NCBI GenBank assembly: GCA_964352905.1 | Contig: CAYGTS010000024.1 | Coordinates: forward strand, 1 to 24,865 | Length of the DNA stretch: 24,865 bases | Reading direction: 5' to 3' | From: CAYGTS01 sp964352905 | GTDB lineage: Bacteria; Pseudomonadota; Gammaproteobacteria; JAHCLG01 | In this document: positions 9,041 through 15,111 of the stretch, one piece after another | How positions within the stretch are numbered: the first letter of the stretch is position 1 | Layout: each line of letters opens with the position of its first letter | The notes under the pieces: generated by a model | What the model was told of the DNA's origin: nothing | The model's input: the letters and a program-made list of their open reading frames with translations, nothing else | Database searches by the model: none | Program-made: the position numbers and the translations under genes

Positions 9041-10168
9041 ATGCATAAAACGGTTGCCTTAGCCCAAGAGCTGATTCGTCGCCAATCGATTACACCTGAT
9101 GATGCAGGTTGCCAGGCGTTAATTAGCGCGCGATTGCGGCAAATTGGTTTTAACGTGCAACAATACGATTTTGGCGAAGTTAAAAATTGTTTAATCACGC
9201 ATGGTAACGGCCAACCGAGTTTGATTTTTTTAGGCCACACCGATGTCGTACCGCCCGGCCCGCTTGCGGCTTGGCAGCACGATCCTTTTGCTGCAACCAT
9301 CCAAGACAATGTCTTGTTTGGCCGCGGCGCTGCCGATATGAAATCAAGCGTTGCCGCTTTTGTCACCGCACTCGAACAATTTGTGCAAGAAAATCCACAG
9401 CATGCTGGCCTTGTTGGTTTACTGCTTACCAGTGATGAAGAAGGTCACGCCGTAAATGGCGTGAAAAAAGTCATGCAGCAATTACAACAAGAGCACCTGC
9501 CGTTTGATTATTGCGTAGTGGGCGAAGCATCGAGTGAAGAGCAATTTGGCGATTACATTAAAGTGGGTCGTCGTGGTACGTTAAGCGCAGATTTAGTGAT
9601 TATTGGTAAACAAGGGCATGTTGCCTACCCACACAAAGCGCTCAATCCCATTCATCAAGTCAGTCAGTTTTTGGCAGAATTTTGCCAACAACAATGGGAT
9701 CAAGCTTATCAAGAATTTCCCGCCACCAGCATGCAAATTTCCAATATTCATGCCGGCACCGGGGCTAATAATGTCATCCCTGGTGAGTTACAACTCAGCT
9801 TTAATTTTCGCTACAATCCTGCCAATAGTGTGCAAAATTTACAACAACAAGTCAGTGCGCTACTCGAAAAATATCAGTTAAATTATAAAATAACTTGGCA
9901 ACACGGCGGTGAGCCTTTTTATTGCAAAGCTGAAAATTTAAAAAACATTGTCAGCGCAGCGGTCACTGAAATTAGCGGTATCACCCCCAAACAAAGCACT
10001 CACGGCGGCACCTCTGATGGGCGCTTTGTCGCCCCCACCGGCACACAGGTCGTTGAATTTGGCCCGATTAATCGCAGCATTCATCAAATTGATGAATGCA
10101 TTACACTCGATGAAATTATCAAACTGCACGAGGTGTATTATTTAATTTTGGAGAAGTTATTTGCCTAA
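9041..10168 (+). CDS. dapE: Succinyl-diaminopimelate desuccinylase
   Basis: A 375-residue M20-family metalloamidase that hydrolyses N-succinyl-L,L-diaminopimelate to diaminopimelate and succinate. Metal and catalytic residues are in place: GHTDVVPPG (His66, Asp68), GRGAADMKSS (Asp99) and LLTSDEEG (catalytic Glu133 and metal-binding Glu134). The HGGTSDGRF block near the C-terminus carries further conserved residues. The spacing nearly matches that of well-studied DapE enzymes. The start ATG at 9041 has AGG seven bases upstream and gives the usual family length; the frame extends 13 codons further to a GTG without support. The last 12 bases overlap the 3' end of the convergent P450-like gene. 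Confidence 0.96.
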   Translation: MHKTVALAQELIRRQSITPDDAGCQALISARLRQIGFNVQQYDFGEVKNCLITHGNGQPSLIFLGHTDVVPPGPLAAWQHDPFAATIQDNVLFGRGAADMKSSVAAFVTALEQFVQENPQHAGLVGLLLTSDEEGHAVNGVKKVMQQLQQEHLPFDYCVVGEASSEEQFGDYIKVGRRGTLSADLVIIGKQGHVAYPHKALNPIHQVSQFLAEFCQQQWDQAYQEFPATSMQISNIHAGTGANNVIPGELQLSFNFRYNPANSVQNLQQQVSALLEKYQLNYKITWQHGGEPFYCKAENLKNIVSAAVTEISGITPKQSTHGGTSDGRFVAPTGTQVVEFGPINRSIHQIDECITLDEIIKLHEVYYLILEKLFA

Positions 10169-11968
10169 TCGCGCGTGTTGCTTTTGTAGCACTGCTGAAT
10201 CAAACTGCATTCCAACCAATTTAGCGGCATCAGCAAAACCAGCAATGTGTGGCTTAAATGATCGCGCTGGAACTTCTGCAGTAACGCTACCAAACTCTCG
10301 CAACTGAGCTTGCGCTACTGGCTGACTCATAGCTTGCATAAATGCTAGCAATAAGGTTTCCACTAATCCATCACCAGCAGGGCACCTGCGCTGACCGCGA
10401 GTAAAAGGATTAACCTCTCGTTTAATCTGATCATTATCTTTTTTTGTCACCAAACCTGCCCGCCTTGGATCAAACTCCTGCAGTGATTTATCAGTATCCG
10501 CAGCCTGAGATTGTAATACCGTATTGGTAACCTCAGTATGAAATAGCATCTGTGTTCTTCTCGGTACTACTGCAACAATTGGCCAAAAACGATAAATTTC
10601 CGCAATCATACAATTATAAATTTCAGAATGGCTTTCTAGATATTTTAAGCGGGCTTCAGCTGTATCCTCGATGGAATCAAGTTGATCTATTTTAGAAATA
10701 ATAGATCCGATCGCTTGTTGGCGTTCTGGGTGAGTCATCTTAGAAGACTCCGCTGCCTTAAATCTCTCCATGATACTTTTAATTGCCGGTATTTCTTGCA
10801 ATGCATCATTCTCTTTTAAAAGAGCTTCTAACTGCTGTTTAGCCTTCGTTAATTCAGCTTTCAATGTTTTTGGCGAGTGGTTCTCTTTTTGAAATGCTAA
10901 TGCACTCTGTAGCACATGATTGATAGCCTTTACTTTTCCTACTGCCACTTTTCCTTCAATAACATGGTTTTCTTCTTGTAGTAAAGCGACATGCTCATCG
11001 TTAAATAGCACGCAATAAAAAATACCGATTAAGGCTTTGGGTAAATTTGAAAATAAGGTTAAGAAATAGGCAATATTAATATCCTTAGTATCATGAAAAC
11101 CAACTCCACGGCTCTGCAAAAAGGATAGCAAGCTTTGCATAAATTCTTGTGATTTTATATTTTCTGGTTGTGTATCTAACATTTTCTTCGATAATGCTTG
11201 TAGCCTTTGATCTAATTTACGATATTTTTCTGCATCAAACTTATCAGGTTCTAACCAAAATTTTTCAAAGTCATCAATGCAGTGATAAAGCTCTAAATAA
11301 TCACTATCAGCTAACCCTTTTATATCAAAAACACTTTCTAACATTGCTTTAAACAACATCGTAACCACATTGACTTCTAAGCTTTGATCAGTTTGCCAAT
11401 GCTGTGTTAGATTGTTTGCCATCTTTGAAATGGATTCTAACAACTCTGCTTTAAAACCCATATTTACTGCATGAATTAATGCACGCTCATTTGCTACACT
11501 AGCTGAATAAGAATCAGCAGACGCAAATGGCGTGCCAAACGCATTCGTTGCAAAAAATTGCTCGCGACCAGGTGCAGCTGCAAATTCTACTTCCCAATCC
11601 GGATTTATTTCAAACTGATCAGATGCATTTTTTTGGATCGGCAAAACCAAGGTAATAGTAGCAACAGGAAATACGCCAAAAATATAAAAGGTTTTCTGAT
11701 ACTTAAAACTTTCAGTGGGGCTAGGCTTATCAGCACCTTGATATTTTTCTTTAAATGCAGCCTCAGCTTCAGGATAAACCTCGCTACGCAGCCAATGAAA
11801 AATTTCTTGTGACGTCTCAATTGATTTTTGGCACCCATCTGATCCCTTAATGCTAATATCATTATGGTGCAATAGCCGAATAAAAGCGTTAATTGCTATT
11901 TTTCCCGCTAATCCTTTTATTTGGCCTGCTGTTACACTGGCAGCTGCTTGCCTAAATAAACTCATCAT
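10157..11968 (-). CDS. Divergent cytochrome P450 with an internal coiled-coil-like insertion
   Basis: A 603-residue P450-superfamily haem protein. Seen directly: a K-helix ExxR (EIYR, residues 457-460) followed by FWPIVAVVPRR, a PERF-like FDPRR (499-503), and the haem-binding loop PFTRGQRRCPAG with thiolate Cys529. ExxR and Cys are about 72 residues apart, as usual. The I-helix region (about 296-322) reads FSNLPKALIGIFYCVLF and lacks the acid-threonine pair used for oxygen activation in monooxygenases; Asn-x-Pro in this place recalls CYP7/CYP8 and non-monooxygenase P450s. Between the I/J region and the K helix there are about 110 extra residues (335-445) rich in Lys, Glu, Gln and Leu, predicted coiled coil, which explains the unusual length. 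No redox partner gene is near. The substrate and the reaction are unknown. The N-terminus has no clear membrane anchor. An isomerase or peroxygenase-type activity is a guess. Confidence 0.8.
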   Translation of the reverse strand: MMSLFRQAAASVTAGQIKGLAGKIAINAFIRLLHHNDISIKGSDGCQKSIETSQEIFHWLRSEVYPEAEAAFKEKYQGADKPSPTESFKYQKTFYIFGVFPVATITLVLPIQKNASDQFEINPDWEVEFAAAPGREQFFATNAFGTPFASADSYSASVANERALIHAVNMGFKAELLESISKMANNLTQHWQTDQSLEVNVVTMLFKAMLESVFDIKGLADSDYLELYHCIDDFEKFWLEPDKFDAEKYRKLDQRLQALSKKMLDTQPENIKSQEFMQSLLSFLQSRGVGFHDTKDINIAYFLTLFSNLPKALIGIFYCVLFNDEHVALLQEENHVIEGKVAVGKVKAINHVLQSALAFQKENHSPKTLKAELTKAKQQLEALLKENDALQEIPAIKSIMERFKAAESSKMTHPERQQAIGSIISKIDQLDSIEDTAEARLKYLESHSEIYNCMIAEIYRFWPIVAVVPRRTQMLFHTEVTNTVLQSQAADTDKSLQEFDPRRAGLVTKKDNDQIKREVNPFTRGQRRCPAGDGLVETLLLAFMQAMSQPVAQAQLREFGSVTAEVPARSFKPHIAGFADAAKLVGMQFDSAVLQKQHARLGK

Positions 11969-12278
11969 AATAGCACCTCTTATAATTATTAAAATAAATG
12001 ATGACGTGCATTATAACTAAATGATTAAATTAAGAAAGTATTTATTTCGTAATTTTAAATGGCTATCGGTTCAACGCACTTTCTTATCTATTCGGCAAAT
12101 TTAAGAGTGAATTTACGCGGAACGTTCAGATTTGGCATTGATTTTCTTACGAAAACACTTCGCATTTTGCTGCAAAATTGGTATAGTCGCCTTCCACGAA
12201 TAAATCACAGTTTGATTACAGTAGTAGCTGAACAGCAAATGTTACAGTGCGCAGTAATAATAAAACAGATCAAAATTC
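11969..12278. other. Intergenic region upstream of P450 and tRNA-Ser
   Basis: No gene is supported in this 310-base stretch. It should hold the promoters of the P450 (minus) and of tRNA-Ser (plus). A TATAGT at about 12182 and AT-rich sequence are visible, but no well-spaced -35/-10 pair. Bases 12083-12136 are a dispersed-repeat fragment, listed separately. Confidence 0.4.
12083..12136 (-). repeat. Dispersed repeat, fragment D (one end only)
   Basis: The reverse complement carries CCAAATCTGAACGTTC, then TAAATTCA, then AAATTTGCCGAATAGATA. The same order of blocks occurs at 1012-1070 and at the 5' end of the helicase gene (17098-17150). Only this end of the repeat is present. Confidence 0.65.
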
Positions 12279-12368
12279 GGAGAGATGGCCGAGTGGTTGA
12301 AGGCGCACGCCTGGAACGCGTGTATACGTGAAAACGTATCGAGGGTTCGAATCCCTCTCTCTCCGCCA
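12279..12368 (+). tRNA. tRNA-Ser(GGA)
   Basis: The full cloverleaf can be drawn. The acceptor GGAGAGA (12279-12285) pairs with TCTCTCC (12358-12364), with G as discriminator and an encoded CCA (12366-12368). The anticodon stem CACGC/GCGTG encloses CTGGAAC, with anticodon GGA at 12313-12315, reading UCC and UCU. A long variable arm (TACGT-GAAA-ACGTA) is diagnostic of a class II serine tRNA. The T arm is GAGGG-TTCGAAT-CCCTC. It marks the left border of the accessory region. Confidence 0.97.
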
Positions 12369-12439
12369 AATAATAAAAAAAGCTAAAAAACAAGAGCAAA
12401 AGCTTCGCTGCTCTTGTTTTTTAGCTTTTTTTATTATTT
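12368..12439 (+). terminator. Perfect 31-bp hairpin downstream of tRNA-Ser
   Basis: The left arm at 12368-12398 and the right arm at 12409-12439 are perfectly complementary over 31 bases, with a ten-base loop. The arm starts with the last A of the tRNA CCA. Inside, CAAGAGCA/TGCTCTTG forms the base, followed by T-rich sequence on both strands. This fits a strong intrinsic terminator for the tRNA and, since it is symmetric, could also work in the other direction. Such a long perfect palindrome is more than a terminator needs. Confidence 0.85.
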
Positions 12440-12511
12440 CGTGGTTGAGATAGGATTTGAACCCTAACCAGGTTCGACAAAATAATTTGCGTACCACGCG
12501 AGCTTGCGAGC
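12389..12511 (+). repeat. 123-bp direct repeat, first copy
   Basis: This block recurs at an offset of 236 bp (12625-12747). It contains the right part of the tRNA terminator hairpin, a tRNA-like 3' end in reverse orientation (12442-12480: complement of CCA, then a T-arm-like GGATTTGAACC), and the left part of a CAAAATAATTTGC/GCAAATTATTTTG inverted repeat. After 12511 the first copy continues into GTAGCAAATTATTTTG, completing that 13-bp palindrome. Confidence 0.88.
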
Positions 12512-12624
12512 GTAGCAAATTATTTTGGACGCACACAGTGCGCCCCGCAGGGGTGAGGAGAGAACGAAGTGAACGACGAATCAATCCCTCTCTCATTAAT
12601 TTCATCAACACTAAACCGCAAATC
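12512..12624 (+). other. Spacer between the 123-bp repeats, with a tRNA-Ser 3'-like fragment
   Basis: No gene. The spacer contains an ACAGTGCGCCCCGCAGGGG segment and, near 12580-12596, AATCAATCCCTCTCTC. The latter resembles the T arm and acceptor 3' side of tRNA-Ser (AATCCCTCTCTCTCC). It may be a decayed remnant of the tRNA end. Confidence 0.35.
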
Positions 12625-12747
12625 AACAAGAGCAAAAGCTTCGCTGCTCTTGTTTTTTAGCTTTTTTTATTATTTCGTGGTTGAGATAGGATTTGAACCC
12701 TAACCAGGTTCGACAAAATAATTTGCGTACCACGCGAGCTTGCGAGC
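12625..12747 (+). repeat. 123-bp direct repeat, second copy, interrupted at its right edge
   Basis: Identical to 12389-12511 by eye. Where the first copy continues into CGTAGCAAATTATTTTGG, this copy is cut at the GAG of 12744-12746; the missing continuation reappears at 13002-13029 after a 255-bp insertion. The tRNA-like reverse 3' end of this copy lies at 12678-12716. Confidence 0.88.
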
Positions 12748-13001
12748 AATTATCCCAGGCCCTCTGTGCCAGCCCTCGTGAGACAAAAATGTGTTACAAC
12801 TAGAGAAGTAAGCGCGGTGACGGAGAAACCATCCGTCATTGCGAGCTAGTGCGCCCTCAGCGCACTAGCGCGGCAATCCAGAGGTAAAGAACCACGATCT
12901 TGCAAAGTTTCAATGGCTTTTCAAGATCGAAGATCCTAACCCTGGATTGCTTCGTCGCTGCGCTCCTCGCAATGACGGATATCCAAATTGAAGTTAGTTA
13001 G
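12747..13001. mobile_element. 255-bp MITE/REP-like palindromic insertion
   Basis: This insert splits the second 123-bp repeat, with GAG present on both sides (12744-12746 and 13002-13004), suggesting a three-base target duplication. Inside are 15-bp perfect inverted repeats, ATCCGTCATTGCGAG (12831-12845) and its complement (12966-12980), nested GCAATCCAG/CTGGATTGC pairs, and a nine-bp hairpin CTAGTGCGC/GCGCACTAG (12846-12868). It codes for no transposase. Sequence related to it occurs at 24733-24815, so it is a dispersed family. Confidence 0.7.
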
Positions 13002-13097
13002 GAGCGTAGCAAATTATTTTGGACGCACGCAGATAGAATCTTTTTCTGTCAGCAGACTCTAAAAAGTTAAGATGAATATCAGTAAGCCAAGCTAGTT

Positions 13098-13883
13098 TCA
13101 TGGCAGCCTGCTGATAACATTATCTAAAACAAACTGGTATGCTTCATCAAAATCCCAACCAAGCTTTGATGGGAGTAGAATGTTCATATCAGATCTGAAA
13201 TCTCTGTTATCTTTTTTTTGTTCTAAATTTTTGATAAATTCCTCACCTGAAATTTTAACTTTGTTATAGTCACAGTATTTGGTAAATATTTCAAATACGC
13301 GATCCAGATTGATCAGATTTTTTTTGGTAACATACCACAAATCAAATAAATCCCGTCCTTTGCGGCGCTGGTACAGAGCTCGCAATTTAGTCGCCATCAG
13401 CTCATCCATTTCGTAAGTAATAATATCCGCTGTCCCCTTGAACCAATCTGAATCCATAGAGAAAGGAACCTTTTTTAAGGGCAGCACTTGGAAATGTTCA
13501 GTTGTATTTATTTCGATTTTTAGTTTTGATGCAGACTTGTTTATGGATTCGTATTTGTAAATTAGCTTTGCGCTTCTTTGAGTAATTTTCCATTTAGGAT
13601 CCCCTAACCATGGTTTGAGCACCTCACGAATCGCATTAATTGTTTGGCCGATTGGATCAGCGTTTTTCTGCACGAAATCGATATCTTCACTATACCTAGA
13701 CGGCGGGTTAATAAATAATTTGTTGAGCGCCGTACCGCCGCGGAAAACTAAGGCGTCTTTGATGTGTGGATCGTTGTACAAATCTACTAACGCTCTGCTT
13801 ATAATGAGATCTTGTTCAATTTGGGCTGGTGTTTGCCATTTAACATGATTAGACCAATTTTGTATAAAAATATTTGGGATCAT
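13098..13883 (-). CDS. AbiEii-type nucleotidyltransferase toxin (type IV toxin-antitoxin)
   Basis: A 261-residue nucleotidyltransferase of the AbiEii/AbiGii family. Conserved motifs are FRGGTALNKL (residues 48-56), the metal-binding SEDIDF (65-70, two Asp), a basic helix ATKLRALYQR (Lys166) and GRDLFDLWY (about 176-184). Known AbiEii proteins of this fold are bacteriostatic toxins; relatives such as MenT add nucleotides to tRNA 3' ends, and the pair gives phage abortive infection. It is translated from the ATG at 13883, which overlaps the antitoxin stop by four bases (ATGA), so the two are co-translated. Every motif needed for activity seems intact. It lies about 730 bp from tRNA-Ser in a repeat-rich region. 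Cytoplasmic. The target and substrate nucleotide are not deducible. Confidence 0.92.
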   Translation of the reverse strand: MIPNIFIQNWSNHVKWQTPAQIEQDLIISRALVDLYNDPHIKDALVFRGGTALNKLFINPPSRYSEDIDFVQKNADPIGQTINAIREVLKPWLGDPKWKITQRSAKLIYKYESINKSASKLKIEINTTEHFQVLPLKKVPFSMDSDWFKGTADIITYEMDELMATKLRALYQRRKGRDLFDLWYVTKKNLINLDRVFEIFTKYCDYNKVKISGEEFIKNLEQKKDNRDFRSDMNILLPSKLGWDFDEAYQFVLDNVISRLP

Positions 13884-14686
13884 AAATCGCTCTCTACTTC
13901 AGTATTTTCTATTATTTTCCATCGTTTGGATCTCGGGTAACCCATTTTTTCTATTTCAGAAGCGATGGGTATGTAATATTTCATTTTACCTTTTAAAAAA
14001 GCTTCTAAGGCTTCCATTATTTGAGCTTTTTTATCTTCATCCATGACATCAATTTTCTCTAAAATATAACCAATGCGTTGTAGTTGGTATCTAGCATTGA
14101 TCTTTTCGGCAAGCTTTATCAATTTTTCCGGATTTATAGCTTCGGCTAATTCAGAAAAAACGGTTGCTATGTGGTTAAGCCCGCCCGCATGAGAAGGGTA
14201 ATTGAGTAAGTCGATTGCAGTGAGCTCAGGTGATGCCACTTTGAGATAGCCAGTATCAACAACGAAATCTTGAGTTGGAAGCCCAGAGAGTGAATTTTTA
14301 TAAATAAACTCTATTTCAACATCACTAAAAACCAAATTACCGCTCATCCTTTTATTCAACATGACTTGGAACCTAGCGGGTTTTTGATGGGTCGCTCCAT
14401 GAAACAACCCTGCTGATAACAGGGCAACATAATAATCGATATTGAGATGCTTCATGAGTATGGGAATAAGTTGTTCTGCAGGTATACAACCGTATGTTTG
14501 ATATTCAGGAGGCACGATGACATAAAAAGCTTTAGCCGGGGAGACAAGGTCGCCACTTTGAATAAGGCGATATAAAGCCACCCTGGCATAATTGCGAGAT
14601 ACTTTGAATTCTTCCAAAATCTCTTCAATCGTGAAGGCTCGTTTCCCATATTTCCTGAGCTGTTTTATGTAAGACTGTAGATTCAT
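13880..14686 (-). CDS. AbiEi-type antitoxin/autorepressor
   Basis: A 268-residue protein of the AbiEi family. Residues about 1-60 form a winged helix-turn-helix (KRAFTIEEILEEFKVSRNYA, then a wing ending in AKAFYVIVPP). A C-terminal antitoxin domain follows, with the family-like stretch VASPELTAIDLLNYPSHAGG. In known AbiE systems AbiEi neutralises the toxin without stable binding and represses its own promoter by binding inverted repeats. That matches the palindromes just upstream of this gene (14705-14924). The ATG at 14686 has GGAAG 12 bases upstream, a rather long spacing. It overlaps the toxin gene by four bases. Confidence 0.9.
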   Translation of the reverse strand: MNLQSYIKQLRKYGKRAFTIEEILEEFKVSRNYARVALYRLIQSGDLVSPAKAFYVIVPPEYQTYGCIPAEQLIPILMKHLNIDYYVALLSAGLFHGATHQKPARFQVMLNKRMSGNLVFSDVEIEFIYKNSLSGLPTQDFVVDTGYLKVASPELTAIDLLNYPSHAGGLNHIATVFSELAEAINPEKLIKLAEKINARYQLQRIGYILEKIDVMDEDKKAQIMEALEAFLKGKMKYYIPIASEIEKMGYPRSKRWKIIENTEVESDL

Positions 14687-14704
14687 ATGATTTTCATGCT
14701 TCCA

Positions 14705-14738
14705 AAATTACAAATAGTGTAATTATAAGAACATGATA
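14705..14738 (-). promoter_or_regulatory. Operator-like palindrome 1 overlapping a -10 box
   Basis: The arms AATTAC (14706-14711) and GTAATT (14719-14724) are separated by seven bases. They are followed on the plus strand by TATAAGAACATGATA. On the minus strand TATAAT (14727-14722) is a good -10 hexamer pointing at abiEi, whose ATG is 36 bases further on. The -35 region is weak. A repressor bound here would cover the -10 element. Confidence 0.75.
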
Positions 14739-14796
14739 TATCTATTTTCAGGAGATCGCAAGCAAAATGTTTATTTTTTTGTGTTAGCATGCATGT

Positions 14797-14831
14797 ATAA
14801 TTACTCAATATGTAATTATAGCCACATGATA
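14797..14831 (-). promoter_or_regulatory. Operator-like palindrome 2
   Basis: The best palindrome of the set: ATAATTAC (14797-14804), seven bases, GTAATTAT (14812-14819). It is followed by AGCCACATGATA. Its centre at 14808 is 93 bp from that of palindrome 1. The minus strand again carries TATAAT. Confidence 0.75.
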
Positions 14832-14890
14832 AACTTAAAAACATGCAGTAATAGCTGAAGTTTGCCAATATATGATTAGGCATGTGACTA

Positions 14891-14924
14891 AAGTTACAAA
14901 TAATGTAATTATACGAACATGATA
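14891..14924 (-). promoter_or_regulatory. Operator-like palindrome 3
   Basis: GTTAC (14893-14897), seven bases, GTAATT (14905-14910), then ATACGAACATGATA. The 20-base right half differs from that of palindrome 1 at a single position. Its centre at 14901 is again exactly 93 bp from the previous one. TATAAT is present on the minus strand. Confidence 0.75.
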
Positions 14925-14971
14925 GCTCTATGAAATTTGTAACTAACTGTTCTTTAGCGATTATGATCAAT

Positions 14972-15010
14972 ATGTCCTTTGGGTTACGAATAATGAAACC
15001 TAAAGGACAT
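14972..15010. promoter_or_regulatory. Long palindrome 4 (related but divergent)
   Basis: Arms ATGTCCTTTGGGTT (14972-14985) and AACCTAAAGGACAT (14997-15010) pair at 13 of 14 positions around an 11-base centre. The inner part, GTTACGAATAATGAAAC followed by GGACATGA, keeps the layout of palindromes 1-3, and its centre lies 90 bp from palindrome 3. Confidence 0.6.
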
Positions 15011-15024
15011 GAATGCGTCTATCA

Positions 15025-15061
15025 TGTCATAAAAGTGTCATATTTCGTTACTTTTAGGACA
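15025..15061. promoter_or_regulatory. Long palindrome 5, inverted relative to palindrome 4
   Basis: Arms TGTCATAAAAGT (15025-15036) and ACTTTTAGGACA (15050-15061) pair at 11 of 12 positions. Read on the minus strand, GTAACGAAATATGACAC and ACATGAT align with palindrome 4. It sits 50 bp past the stop of the helicase-nuclease gene, so a role in ending that transcript is an alternative. Confidence 0.5.
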
Positions 15062-15111
15062 CGCTATTGATTAATAGTATGCGGTTCGTGAAGCGCTTAC
15101 GAATAGTTACA

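Noticed and set aside
12279..12368. Attachment-site duplication of the tRNA 3' end at the far side of the island
   Set aside because: I found only a short decayed match near 12580-12596 and no clear second copy near 17 kb; no integrase is present.
12442..12480. A second complete tRNA on the minus strand
   Set aside because: Only a T-arm-like segment and CCA are visible; the distance from T loop to CCA is too short and there is no anticodon arm or D arm.
12205..12635. Minus-strand open frames across tRNA-Ser encoding peptides such as AEREGFEPS
   Set aside because: These are the common false genes produced by translating the antisense strand of a serine tRNA and its hairpin.
14705..14924. CRISPR-like array (three regularly spaced repeats)
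   Set aside because: The repeats are AT-rich palindromes of about 34 bp with about 59-bp gaps, only three copies, no cas genes, and they overlap -10 elements upstream of an autoregulated antitoxin.
14683..14970. A 95-residue Cys/Tyr/Asn-rich protein as a real gene
   Set aside because: Only a TTG start, composition set by the palindromes, no recognisable fold. Kept as a finding about the frame but not annotated as a gene.
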